A DNA stretch of 64,000 nt from the NCBI RefSeq assembly GCF_035984415.1, contig NZ_CP130720.1, positions 6,572,001 to 6,636,000 on the forward strand. Reading direction: 5' to 3'. The notes beneath the pieces were generated by a model. That model worked only from the letters and a program-made list of their open reading frames with translations. It ran no database searches and was not told the origin of the DNA. Positions 34,487 through 44,351 of this stretch are shown here, piece by piece. Numbering within the stretch: the first letter of the stretch is position 1; the number at the start of each line of letters is the position of its first letter. The position numbers and the translations under genes are program-made. This DNA comes from Streptomyces sp. NBC_01296 (GTDB lineage Bacteria > Actinomycetota > Actinomycetes > Streptomycetales > Streptomycetaceae).

Positions 34487-34650
34487 GACTGCTGGGGTCC
34501 CTTCAGTTGCTTCGTGTAGCGCGTCTCGGTCGCGCAGATCTCGTATCCGAACCACTTGTTGATGGCGAGCATCGGCCCGTTCCCGGTGTCGTTGCCCGTG
34601 AACGCCTCCGTACAGCCGCCGGCGCGGGCCCGGTGCAGGGAGTCCGTCTT
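34483..34650 (-). pseudogene. Orphaned C-terminal end of the GNAT gene
   Basis: This stretch reads, in a frame different from the upstream GNAT gene, as K-T-D-S-L-H-R-A-R followed by a G-N-D-T-G-N-G-P-M-L and N-K-W-F-G-Y ending, which is the acetyl-CoA-binding end of a GNAT domain. It has no start of its own. It begins exactly where the upstream frame terminates. The sequence is well preserved, so the loss seems recent. Confidence 0.75.
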
Positions 34651-35270
34651 CAGTCCGCGTAGTCGTCCAGCTCCTCCGGTACGTCGCCCGGTTCGTCGCC
34701 CGGTTCGTCGCCGGAGGCCTCCGCGTCGGCCTCGTACAGCGGCCGCGGGTCGGTGGCGAAGGCGCTGGCGCGGCGCAGCTCGACGCCGGCGGGCAGTGCG
34801 TCCGGGTACGGAGGCAGGGCGGCGGAGGCCAGGTCCAGGCGCAGGAAGTGCGCGCAGCGGCTCGGGCGGTATCCGCGCCGCGCGGCGAAAGCGCGAGGGG
34901 CGGGCTCGTCCAGCACCCAGGAGTACGTGCTCGCGGCGCCCTCCGCGGCCAGGTGCTCCTCGGCCGTCCGCAGCAGGGCGGTGCCCGCGCCGCTGCCGCG
35001 GTGTGCGGGGTCGACGTACGCGTTGACGAACGACCGGCCGGGCTCCGGGCTGTCGTACGCGAGGCCGGCCTCGGCGGTGCCGACGACGAGGCCGTCCGCG
35101 GTCTCGGCGACGAGGAGGCGGTGGCGCTCGGCCGGAGCGGCGCCGGACAGCTCGAAGGCGACGCCGTCGGCGGTGGCGATCAGGAAGGGCAGCGCGGCGC
35201 GGCGCACGCGTACGACGGACTCCGCGTCCGAGGGGTCGCCCGGGCGGAGGTCCCGGATCGAAACGGTCAT
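34650..35270 (-). CDS. GNAT acetyltransferase, truncated by deletion
   Basis: A 206-residue product. The N-terminal GNAT domain is intact: A-H-R-G-S-G-A-G is the acetyl-CoA loop at about residues 89-96. The second half should hold a second GNAT domain, as in the two-domain Streptomyces proteins of about 310-330 residues, but the frame stops just after D-V-P-E-E-L-D-D-Y. The end of the second domain follows immediately in another frame (34483-34650). I infer an internal deletion of some 50-70 codons. The first domain could still be active. A sequencing or assembly error is the alternative. Confidence 0.8.
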   Translation of the reverse strand: MTVSIRDLRPGDPSDAESVVRVRRAALPFLIATADGVAFELSGAAPAERHRLLVAETADGLVVGTAEAGLAYDSPEPGRSFVNAYVDPAHRGSGAGTALLRTAEEHLAAEGAASTYSWVLDEPAPRAFAARRGYRPSRCAHFLRLDLASAALPPYPDALPAGVELRRASAFATDPRPLYEADAEASGDEPGDEPGDVPEELDDYAD

Positions 35271-35341
35271 GCAGCCGACCGTAGGCGCGGGGCGGGGGCG
35301 GACGCCTCCGAATTTCCCGGGAGATGGGGGAGAATCGCCGG

Positions 35342-35728
35342 GTGACCTCGACGAACCTGAAGATCCGGATCGACGGCTCGGCCGGCGCGGCCGCCCCGTA
35401 CGAGCAACTGCGCGCCCAGATCTCGGAAGCGGCGCGGGCGGGAGACCTGCCGGTCGGGTACAAGCTGCCGACGGTGCGCGGGCTCGCGGAGGAGCTGGGG
35501 CTGGCGGCGAACACGGTCGCGAAGGCCTACCGGGCGCTCGAGGGCGACGGGGTGATCGAGACCCGCGGCCGGAACGGGACCTTCATCGCGGCGGCCGGAG
35601 ACGGGGCCGCCCGGGAGGCGGCCACCGCCGCCCAGGCCTATGCGGAGCGCGCCAAGCGGCTGGGCCTGACCTTCGACGAGGCGACGTCGGCCGCCCTCGA
35701 CGCCCTGCGCGCCCGGTACGGCAGCTAG
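35342..35728 (+). CDS. Small GntR-family regulator (YtrA type)
   Basis: A 128-residue regulator. It has a GntR winged helix (about 18-85; Y-E-Q-L-R-A-Q-I and L-P-T-V-R-G-L-A-E-E-L-G-L-A-A-N-T-V) and only a short helical tail, as in YtrA-type members that lack a large ligand domain. YtrA regulators normally control adjacent ABC transporters, but none is adjacent here. The GTG at 35342 has GGGGAG at the right spacing, preferred over an ATG at 35324. It is divergent from the GNAT gene. Confidence 0.88.
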   Translation: MTSTNLKIRIDGSAGAAAPYEQLRAQISEAARAGDLPVGYKLPTVRGLAEELGLAANTVAKAYRALEGDGVIETRGRNGTFIAAAGDGAAREAATAAQAYAERAKRLGLTFDEATSAALDALRARYGS

Positions 35729-35799
35729 TCCGTCTCCTCCGGATCTTGTCGGGCTCCCCCGGTCGTGGGCGCGCGGGTCCCGGTCCGGGTACGTCCCGC

Positions 35800-36900
35800 C
35801 TACAGGTACAGGCCCGCTTCCGAACCGTGCTGGCCCTGCGGCGGCAGCAGCGCCGAGGGGCCCGTGCCCCGGCGCAGTGCGAACAGTTCGGCCAGCGTGG
35901 CGCCCTCGCGCGAAACCCCCTCGTCCGTGCCCAGCCAGTCCACCGCCTCGCCGTGCGTCAGACGGCCCACCTCGATCCGCGCCAGGCAGCGGCCCGGCCG
36001 GACCACCGCCGGGTGGAGCCGTTCCAGGTCCTCGTTCGTGGTCACGCCCACCAGTACGTTGCGGCCCTGCCCCAGCAGCCCGTCCGTCAGGTTCAGCAGC
36101 CGCGACAGCGCCTGGCCCGCCGTGTGCCGGGCCTCGCCGCGGATCAGCTCGTCGCAGTCCTCCAGCAGCAGCAGCCGCCACCGGCCCTTCGCCGTGCCCT
36201 CGTCCTCGCCGATCGCGATGTCCATCAGGTAGCCCACGTCGTTGAACAGCCGCTCCGGGTCCAGGACGCAGTCCACCTGGCACCAGTCCCGCCACGACCG
36301 GGCCAGCGTCCGCAGCGCGGAGGTCTTGCCCGTACCGGGCGGGCCGTGCAGCAGGAGCAGCCGCCCCGCGATGTCGTCCGGGGTCACCTTCATCAGCCGG
36401 TCCATCGCCCCTGCCACCGCCGCCGTGTAGTTGGGCCGTACCTCCGCCCAGGTCCCGGCCGCGATCTGGCGGGTCGTCCGGTACGGGCCGCGGCGCGGGG
36501 AGACGTACCAGAAGCCCATCGTGACGTTCTCCGGCTGCGGTTCGGGCTCGTCCTGCACCCCCTCCGTGGCCTCGCCGAGCACGCCGGCGGCGAGTTCGTC
36601 GCTGACCGCCGTCACCGTCACGTCCGCGCCCCGGCTCCAGCGCGAGACGAGCATCGTCCAGCCCTCGCCCTCCGCGAGGGTGGCGCTGCGGTCCGAATCG
36701 CGCGCCGAGCGCAGCACGGTGGCCTCGGGCGGCAGCAAGGTCGCCTCCGCCTTCACCCGCTCGATCGTCACGCTGTGCGAGTACGGCTGCTCGCCGGACG
36801 CGAACCGGCCGAGGAACAGCGCGTCCACGACATCCGACGGTGAATCGCTGTCGTCGACGTTGAGCCGGATCGGCAGCGCGTCATGCGGGTTGGCTGGCAT
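35800..36900 (-). CDS. AAA ATPase with DUF5925 N-terminal domain
   Basis: A 366-residue ATPase. The N-terminal DUF5925 domain (about 10-150) precedes an AAA core with Walker A G-P-P-G-T-G-K-T, Walker B L-L-L-L-E-D-C-D-E, and a sensor region with T-T-N-E. It probably remodels proteins; the target is unknown. I recall it as a Streptomyces-conserved gene. ATG 36900 is used; ATG 36909 would add three residues. No partner operon; the 200-base gap upstream is shared with the SGNH esterase. Confidence 0.87.
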   Translation of the reverse strand: MPANPHDALPIRLNVDDSDSPSDVVDALFLGRFASGEQPYSHSVTIERVKAEATLLPPEATVLRSARDSDRSATLAEGEGWTMLVSRWSRGADVTVTAVSDELAAGVLGEATEGVQDEPEPQPENVTMGFWYVSPRRGPYRTTRQIAAGTWAEVRPNYTAAVAGAMDRLMKVTPDDIAGRLLLLHGPPGTGKTSALRTLARSWRDWCQVDCVLDPERLFNDVGYLMDIAIGEDEGTAKGRWRLLLLEDCDELIRGEARHTAGQALSRLLNLTDGLLGQGRNVLVGVTTNEDLERLHPAVVRPGRCLARIEVGRLTHGEAVDWLGTDEGVSREGATLAELFALRRGTGPSALLPPQGQHGSEAGLYL

Positions 36901-37050
36901 GGCGCCCATGATCCGGCACGAAGTGTCCGCGTGCACCCGTGTTTCGCCGGATCGGGTGCCCAAGTTCCCTCTTCAAACGCACCGGTGGTGAAGATTCGGG
37001 CCGCAACTTCGCGCCAAAAATTCTTGGCATGAACACTTCCAGCCAGCCCC

Positions 37051-37094
37051 GGCTCCTTGTACCACGGACTCAGGAGTAACCCCCACAAGGAGCC
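37051..37094 (+). promoter_or_regulatory. Hairpin that sequesters the SGNH esterase ribosome site
   Basis: GGCTCCTTGT (37051-37060) is the exact complement of ACAAGGAGCC (37085-37094), a ten-pair stem with a 24-base loop. The second arm contains AAGGAG, the ribosome site of the gene starting at 37101. If transcribed, the leader would fold and hide this site. The loop also has a small ACTC-AG-GAGT hairpin. Confidence 0.65.
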
Positions 37095-37100
37095 GCACAC

Positions 37101-37910
37101 ATGAGCATGAAGATGTCGCGCTTCGCAGCCCTGACCTCCTCCCTGTTACTCGCCGCAGGCGCCGCCCTGTTCGGCGCGGGACAGGCGGCCGCCGCCACGG
37201 CCGATTTCGGTTACGTCGCCCTCGGCGACTCGTACTCCTCCGGCGTCGGCGCCGGCAACTACGACAGCGGGAGCGGCAACTGCAAGCGCACCTCCCGCGC
37301 CTATCCGGCCCTGTGGGCCGCCGCCCATTCCCCGCAGACCTTCTCCTTCACCGCCTGCTCGGGCGCCCGTACGGGTGATGTCCTCTCCGGCCAGCTCGGT
37401 CCGCTGAACTCCGGCACCGACCTGGTCAGCATCACCATCGGCGGCAACGACGCCGGATTCTCCGACGTCATGACGACCTGTGTGCTCCAGTCGGAGTCCA
37501 CCTGCGTCAACCGCGTCAACCAGGCCAAGGCGTACGTCGACTCCACCCTCCCCGGCCAGCTCGACCAGGTCTACACCGCCATCCACGGCCGGGCGCCCGC
37601 CGCCCACGTCGTCGTCCTCGGCTATCCCCGCTTCTACAAGCTCAACGGCACCTGCGCCGCCGGGCTGACGGAGGGCGAGCGCTCCGCCATCAACGGAGCC
37701 GCCGACTACCTGAACGCCGCCATCGCCAAACGCGCCGCCGACCACGGGTTCACCTTCGCCTCGGTCGCCGGCGCCTTCACCGGCCACGAGATCTGCTCCG
37801 CCGACGCGTGGCTGCACAGCGTCAACTGGCTCAACATCGGCGAGTCCTACCACCCCACCGCCGCCGGACAGTCCGGCGGCTACCTGCCCGTCCTCACCAA
37901 CGCCGTCTGA
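37101..37910 (+). CDS. Secreted SGNH-family esterase/lipase
   Basis: A 269-residue extracellular hydrolase with a signal peptide of about 32 residues. Block I is G-D-S-Y-S-S-G (Ser44 is the nucleophile), the oxyanion Gly and Asn are in G-G-N-D-A-G-F, and the His is in Y-H-P-T-A-A-G-Q near the end. Six or more cysteines suggest disulfides. It resembles the SGNH lipases of S. coelicolor and S. rimosus. The ATG has AAGGAG upstream, which lies in a hairpin. It converges on the kinase gene with ten bases between stops. Confidence 0.92.
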   Translation: MSMKMSRFAALTSSLLLAAGAALFGAGQAAAATADFGYVALGDSYSSGVGAGNYDSGSGNCKRTSRAYPALWAAAHSPQTFSFTACSGARTGDVLSGQLGPLNSGTDLVSITIGGNDAGFSDVMTTCVLQSESTCVNRVNQAKAYVDSTLPGQLDQVYTAIHGRAPAAHVVVLGYPRFYKLNGTCAAGLTEGERSAINGAADYLNAAIAKRAADHGFTFASVAGAFTGHEICSADAWLHSVNWLNIGESYHPTAAGQSGGYLPVLTNAV

Positions 37911-37920
37911 TCCGGCCGGC

Positions 37921-39710
37921 TACGAGGCAGCCGCTTCGGGCTCCGCAGCGGGCTGCGGGTCCGTGGCCACGGGCTCCGCGGCGTCCGGCGTCGCCGGTCC
38001 CGCGGGCACAGGCCCCGCGGGCACAGGCCCCGCCGTCACCGGGGCCGGCGTACCGCTCGGACCGGGGGAGGGGGAGGTCCCGCCCGTCGGGGTCTCCCCC
38101 TCCTCGCACGTCACGGAGAACTCCACCCACTCCGAGGCCGTCGGCTCCGGCCCCCGCACCTCCAGCCGGACCGCGTCGTCGAAGGTCGCGCTCGGGTAGT
38201 ACGTGAGCTCGGTGTGGTCCAGCTGCCGGCTCCGGGGGCCGTCCGCCGCGTACGTGACGGACTGCCAGCCGGGGTCGGAGGTGACCCCGCTGCGCGTTGC
38301 CCAGCGGTACTCCAGCACGGCGGGCGTACGGTCCGCATCGACGGTCGCCGTGAAGGCGGGCGCCTGCTCGGCGGGCGGCGGGCAGGTCCCGCGGTAGTCC
38401 GTCCGTACGGCGCGCACCGACACGGCGAAGTGCGGCGCGGGCGTGGCCGACGGCGAGGCGGACGGTGACGGCGACGCCGAAGGGGACGCGGACGGCGACC
38501 CCGGGCCGGACGAGCTCGCGGACGCCGCGGCCGAGGTGGTCGCCGGGCCCGTCGGCCCGGTGCCGCTCCCGCCCGGCTCCTCGCGCTCCTTGAGCAGCAG
38601 CCACGCCAGGGCGGCCACCGCCAGCAGCAGCACCAGGATCCCGGCGGCCAGCACGAGCCCGGCCCGCCCCTCGCGCGGCGGCGCCCCGGGGCCCGCAGCC
38701 CCCGCCGGCGCGGGACCCGGTGCGGGAGCGGGCAGCGGCACCGGCATCGGCGGGGTGGGACCCTCGGGCCGGCCCTGCGCGTCCTGGGCGCCGTGCCGGT
38801 GGTGCGTCGTGGCCGTCGGCGAGTCCGGACCCGACACCGCCCCGCCGGAGCCCCGTACGATCCCGCCCGCCCCGATGATCCGCAGCATCCGGGCCGCCTC
38901 CGCCGCGGGCAGCCGCTCCGCCGGGTCCTTGCGCAGCAGCCCCTCCAGCACCGGCGTCAGCGGACCGGCCCGGCGCGGCGGCGGCAGCTCCTCGTCCACC
39001 ACCGCCCGCAGCGTGGACAGCGGGCTGTCCTGCCGGAACGGCGAGACCCCCTCGACGGCGGAGTACAGCATCACCCCGAGCGACCACAGGTCCGACGCGG
39101 GCCCCGGATCGCGGCCCAGCGCCCGCTCCGGCGCGAGGAACTCGGGGGAGCCCACCACCTCGCCCGTCATGGTGATCGCCGACGAGCCCTCCAGGCTGGC
39201 GATCCCGAAGTCGCTCAGCACCATCCGGCCGTCGTTGGCGATCAGTACGTTGGAGGGCTTGACGTCCCGGTGCAGCACCCCCGCCTCGTGCGCGGCGCGC
39301 AGCGCGGCCAGCACCTGCTCCCCGAGGTGCGCGGCCCGCTGCGGGGTGAGCGGCCCCTCGGCCTCGAGCACGTCGGCCAGCGAGAGCCCGCGCACCAGCT
39401 CCATCACGATCCAGGGCCGGCCGTCCTCGGTGGCCACGTCGTAGACCGTGACGACCCCGCGGTGCGAGACCCGGGCCGCCGCCCAGGCCTCGCGCTCGAG
39501 CCGCCGGTACATCCGCCCGATCTCGGCGCCGTCCAGACCGGCCGGGGGCCGTACCTCCTTGACGGCCACCTCACGGCCCAGGACCTCGTCGCGGGCCCGC
39601 CACACGATGCCCATGCCGCCCCGGCCCAGCAGGTCGAGCAGCCGGTAGCGGCCCGAGATGACACGGCCGGCGGCGGATTCCCCGCCCGCCCCGCCGATGT
39701 TGTCACTCAC
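37921..39710 (-). CDS. Membrane Ser/Thr protein kinase (PknB type)
   Basis: A 596-residue receptor-like kinase. The catalytic domain (about 21-285) has the glycine loop L-L-G-R-G-G-M-G, Lys51, H-R-D-V-K with catalytic Asp149, and D-F-G at Asp167. A Pro/Ala/Gly juxtamembrane region leads to one membrane helix (351-372). Outside are an S-A-S-P repeat linker and a domain of about 120 residues (about 405-520) with two cysteines, not a PASTA domain. A Pro/Ala-rich tail follows with V-P-A-G-P repeats. It starts at GTG. The outer ligand is unknown. Confidence 0.92.
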
Positions 39711-39980
39711 GCGAGCCCCCAGGTGTGTCCGTGTGTCGGCGGGCGATCACTCCAAGTTAGCGCAGTGCGCGCGATGTGGCCCCGGTCCGCGCGGGACTCG
39801 CGCAGGGACCCTTCAAACGGCCGCCTCCCCTGCGGAGAGTGACGGTCGACTCCGCTGAGTAACCGTCAACTCCCCGTCGCCATAGGGGTAATTCACACCA
39901 CCGGGATACCCGAGCACGACGCAGGGGCGATAGGGTTAACCTGCCCGGGCCGGGTGCCCTCGTACGGGTGGGGAGAGAAC

Positions 39981-40250
39981 ATGGAACAGATAGCAATGCG
40001 CAGCAGGCCGCCACGCGTGCCTGCCATCACCTGCGGCAGCAGCGCGACGAGCTCGCGCCTCGACCGCCACCTCGCCGTGCTGGGCGGACCCGCCCTCCCG
40101 CACCGCGAGACGGCAGAGGCGACCCTGCTGATGCGCGAACTCACCTCGCGCGACCACACGCACCGTCTGCGGAGCCGGAGCGCGCGCGTCTCGCTCTTCG
40201 CGCCGCTGCGGCGGCTGCGTCGCACGATCTTCGGCAGCCGCCGCTCGTAA
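39981..40250 (+). CDS. Small conserved basic protein, unknown
   Basis: An 89-residue Arg-rich protein without a recognised domain. GGGGAGAG lies just before the ATG. Hydrophobic content is low, with no signal or membrane segment. The 270-base region upstream (39711-39980) is shared with the kinase and holds near-repeats GTGACGGTCGACTCC and GTAACCGTCAACTCC and a TAGGGT that may be a minus-10 box. It is followed by the convergent CoA transferase. Confidence 0.65.
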   Translation: MEQIAMRSRPPRVPAITCGSSATSSRLDRHLAVLGGPALPHRETAEATLLMRELTSRDHTHRLRSRSARVSLFAPLRRLRRTIFGSRRS

Positions 40251-40288
40251 CAACCGTCCCCGACCCCTTCTGGTTTCGCCCCCCGGCC

Positions 40289-41542
40289 CTACGCAACCAC
40301 ACCATCCCGGCGCAGCGTCGTGATCTGTGCGCCCGTCATCCCCAGGGCGCGCAGCAGGGCCTCGGTGTGTTCGCCGAGCGCGGGCACCGCACCCATGTGC
40401 GGTGCCGCGCCTCCCGGCAGTCCGATCGGCGGCAGCAGTGCCCGCAGCGGACCGGCCGGTGACTCCACCTCCCGCCAGCGGTCCCGTGCCGCCAGCTGCG
40501 GGTGTCCCGCGAGCTGGGCCACCGAGTTCAGCCGTGCGCAGGCGATGCCCGCCGCCTCCAGCCGCCCGATCGCCTCGTCCGCGCCCAGCCGGCCCAGCGC
40601 CTCGGCGACCACGGCGTCGGTCTTCTCCCGGCCCCGGGTGCGCGCCGCGTTCGTCGCGTACGCCGGATCCTCGGCCAACTCCGGCCGCTCCAACACCTGT
40701 TCGGCGAGCCGCCGCCATTCGCGGTCGTTCTGCACCGACAGCAGCACCCGGTCCCCGTCCGCCGTCGGGTAGGCGTCGTACGGGGCGATGACGGCGTGCG
40801 CGAGGCCCGTGCGCACGGGCTGCTCCCCGCCGTGCATCGTGTGGTGCAGCGGATGGCCCATCCACTCGGCCAGCGCGTCCAGCATCGAGACCTCAACCCG
40901 GCCCCCGCGCCCGGTGGTCCCGCGGCGCAGCAGGGCCGCGAGGACCCCGGAGAAGGCGTACATGGCCGCCGCGATGTCCGCGGCCGGGATGCCCGCCTTG
41001 ACGGGCTGCTCCGGGGTGCCGGTCACCGAGACCAGCCCGGCCTCGCACTGCACGAGCATGTCGTAGGCGCGCTTGTGGGCGTACGGGCCCTCGGCCCCGT
41101 ACCCGGAGATGTCGACGGCGACCAGCCGCGGGTACCGCGCGCACAGCGAGGCCGAGTCGAGCCCGAGCCGCGCGGCGGCGCCCTGGGCGAGGTTCTGGAC
41201 GAAGACGTCGGCCCCGTCCAGCAGCGCGTGCAGGACCTCCCGGCCGCGCGGGTCCTTCAGGTCGAGCGCGATGGACTCCTTGCCGCGGTTGGCCCAGACG
41301 AAATGCGAGGCCAGTCCCTGCGCGGCGGTGTCGTAGGCACGCGCGAAGTCGCCGCCGTCGGGCCGCTCGACCTTGATCACCCGGGCGCCGAGGTCGGCGA
41401 GCTGGCGGGTGGCGAAGGGGGCCGAGACGGCCTGTTCGACGGCGACGACGGTGATGCCGTCCAGGGGCAGGGGTTCCACGGGGCGGCGTTGCACGGGGCG
41501 GGGCTGCGCAGGGCGCTCGGGCGCGGGCGAGTCGGCTGTCAT
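40289..41542 (-). CDS. Family III CoA transferase (CaiB/BaiF)
   Basis: A 417-residue enzyme transferring CoA between carboxylic acids. The N-terminal core has V-V-A-V-E-Q-A-V and G-A-R-V-I-K-V-E-R-P, followed by the conserved D-L-K segment and the catalytic Asp161 in A-Y-D-M-L-V-Q. The G-M-P-I-like C-terminal half is complete. A Pro/Arg-rich leader of about 25 residues precedes the domain, and a later start is possible. The substrate is unknown. The gene is not in an operon with the following ABC genes (94-base gap). Confidence 0.9.
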   Translation of the reverse strand: MTADSPAPERPAQPRPVQRRPVEPLPLDGITVVAVEQAVSAPFATRQLADLGARVIKVERPDGGDFARAYDTAAQGLASHFVWANRGKESIALDLKDPRGREVLHALLDGADVFVQNLAQGAAARLGLDSASLCARYPRLVAVDISGYGAEGPYAHKRAYDMLVQCEAGLVSVTGTPEQPVKAGIPAADIAAAMYAFSGVLAALLRRGTTGRGGRVEVSMLDALAEWMGHPLHHTMHGGEQPVRTGLAHAVIAPYDAYPTADGDRVLLSVQNDREWRRLAEQVLERPELAEDPAYATNAARTRGREKTDAVVAEALGRLGADEAIGRLEAAGIACARLNSVAQLAGHPQLAARDRWREVESPAGPLRALLPPIGLPGGAAPHMGAVPALGEHTEALLRALGMTGAQITTLRRDGVVA

Positions 41543-41636
41543 GACAGCCTGCCTACCGGTTGCGACCCCGGCCTGTCACCACACGGGCGGTCGACATCGC
41601 ACGCTGTGCGCGGTTCGTCCGCCTGTGGCGCCCGTC

Positions 41637-42421
41637 TCAGTCCCGGCCGGCCGCGAACCTGCGGGTGGCCGACGGTGCGAAGAGGACCAGCAGGAGCAGC
41701 GACCAGGCGACGGCCCCCGCGACCGGGTGCGCCGCCGGCCAGGCGGCGCCCGCCGCGGCCTCGCCGCCCGCGTTGCCGCAGAGGGCGCGCACCGCCGTGG
41801 CGACGGCGCTGATCGGGTTCCACTCGGCGACCGTGCGCAGCCACCCGGGCAGTCCGGCGGTCGGCAGGTACGCGCTGGACAGCATCGGCAGGACGAAGGT
41901 GGCGCTGCCGAGCTGGCCCGCCGCCTCCTCGCTCCGGCTCAGCAGGCCGAGGTACGTCCCCACCCACGCCGTGGCGAAGCGGAACAGCAGCAGCACGCCG
42001 AGCGCCCCCAGCGCGCCCGGGAGCCCGTTCTCGATCCGCCAGCCCATCGCGAGCCCCACCAGCATCACCGGCACCATGGAGACCGCCGTGGTCAGCAGGT
42101 CGGCGGCGGTCTGTCCGAGGGGTACGGCCGCGCGGCTCATCGGCAGGGTGCGGAAACGGTCCGTCACCCCGCGGTGGGCGTCCTGCGCGGCCGTGAACAT
42201 GCCGGTCATCAGGCCGTTCGCGGCGGTGGCGGCGAGCAGCCCGGGCACCAGGAACTCGCGGTACTCGGAACCCGGCATGGCGAGGGCGCTGCCGAAGACG
42301 TAGCCGAAGAAGAGCAGCATCGTGATCGGCATGGTCTGGGTGAGGATCAGCAGCGCGGGCGCGTGCCGGGCCTTCTGCAGCTGGCGGGTGAGGACGGCGC
42401 CGCCGTCCGACAGCAGGGTGC

Positions 42422-42425
<4 letters not shown>
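41637..42425 (-). CDS. ABC-2 type transporter permease (DrrB-like)
   Basis: A 262-residue membrane protein with six segments of the ABC-2 family; the conserved D-R-F-R-T-L-P-M-S-R segment after helix 2 matches DrrB proteins. It pairs with the ATPase encoded just upstream, overlapping by four bases (ATGA). It probably exports a drug or lipid-like compound. The substrate is unknown. Confidence 0.92.
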
Positions 42426-43403
<978 letters not shown>

Positions 43404-43429
<26 letters not shown>

Positions 43430-43465
43430 ACGGTGGACCCTACCTCACTGCGTACGCTGTACGTA
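43404..43465. promoter_or_regulatory. Two matching TetR operators, one inside drrA
   Basis: CGTAC-GCT-GTACG at 43451-43463 is a perfect dyad in the 60-base gap. The same sequence in inverse orientation, AGTAC-AGC-GTACG at 43407-43419, lies within codons of the DrrA-like gene, and the outer bases CTA and TAG extend it. The centres are 44 bases apart, about four helical turns. The intergenic copy overlaps the predicted drrA minus-35/spacer region, the other lies just after the likely transcription start. This fits repression by the divergent TetR protein. Confidence 0.78.
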
Positions 43466-43489
43466 ACTAGGATGGGGGCGAGGTGATGA

Positions 43490-44227
43490 GTGATGGCAGC
43501 CAGCGGGCGACCCGCCCAACCCGAAGTGATCTGGGCCCGCCCGGGGCGCGCCGGCCGCGGACCCCGGCCCGCGCACACCCGCGAGTCGATCGCGGCCGAG
43601 GCCGTGCGGATCGCGGACGCGGAGGGGATCGAGGCCGTCTCCATGCGGCGCGTGGCCGCCGGGATCGGCGCCGGGACGATGTCCCTGTACAACTACGTGC
43701 CGCGCAAGGAGGACCTGTACGAGCTGATGGTCGACGCGGTGAGCGGGGAGTACGAACTGACCCCGCCGACCGGGGACTGGCGGGCCGACCTGCTCGGGCT
43801 CGCCCGCCAGGCGCGGGAGCTGATGCACCGCCACCCGTGGCTGCCCCGGCTGCTGTCCCCGGTCCACGGCTTCAGCCCGAACGCCCTGCGCTACCTGGAG
43901 CACAGCCTGGACTGCCTGGTCCCGCTGGAGGCCTCCGGCGCGGAGAAGCTGGAGCTCGTCGCCGCGGTCAACGGCACGGTGGCCACGTTCGTGGCGAGCG
44001 AGCTGGCCCTGGCCGAGCGGGCCCGTTCGCTGCCGTGGAGCGAGGCCGCCGAGGAGGGCGTACGGATGGCGTGGCTGGGCTCGAGGCTGGCGACCGGCCA
44101 GTACCCGCTGCTGGCGGGGGCGCTGACCGGCGGGCACCCGGTGACGGAGGCGGCCTCCGACCTGGGCGCGGTGTTCGACCGCTCGCTGTCCCGGCTGCTG
44201 GGGGCGTGGGGGCCGGCGGAGGGCTGA
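43490..44227 (+). CDS. TetR/AcrR regulator of the adjacent ABC exporter
   Basis: A 245-residue regulator with a TetR domain after a basic lead-in (about 25-80; I-G-A-G-T-M-S-L-Y-N-Y-V is the recognition turn) and a C-terminal domain typical of regulators of DrrAB-type exporters. It starts at GTG 43490 or ATG 43493 after a G-rich site. It is divergent from the ABC genes, with two matching dyads in between. Confidence 0.9.
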   Translation: MMAASGRPAQPEVIWARPGRAGRGPRPAHTRESIAAEAVRIADAEGIEAVSMRRVAAGIGAGTMSLYNYVPRKEDLYELMVDAVSGEYELTPPTGDWRADLLGLARQARELMHRHPWLPRLLSPVHGFSPNALRYLEHSLDCLVPLEASGAEKLELVAAVNGTVATFVASELALAERARSLPWSEAAEEGVRMAWLGSRLATGQYPLLAGALTGGHPVTEAASDLGAVFDRSLSRLLGAWGPAEG

Positions 44228-44260
44228 CGCGGGGTCTGCGCGGGGCCGACGCAAGGCTGG

Positions 44261-44316
44261 GCCGGTGGCCGGTGGCCGGTGGCCGGTGGCCGGTGGCCGG
44301 TGGCCGGTGGCCGACG
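44261..44316. repeat. Heptamer tandem repeat, seven perfect copies plus one variant
   Basis: GCCGGTG is repeated seven times without change (44261-44309), then once as GCCGACG. It lies in the convergent gap between the TetR gene and the type ISP-like gene. A perfect 7-base repeat suggests recent slippage. Confidence 0.9.
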
Positions 44317-44351
44317 CCGGCGCGCGGTCGGTCGCGCGGGGTCCGGTTCCG

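Noticed and set aside
44261..44316. The heptamer array as a CRISPR array
   Set aside because: Units are 7 bases with no spacers, and no cas genes are present.
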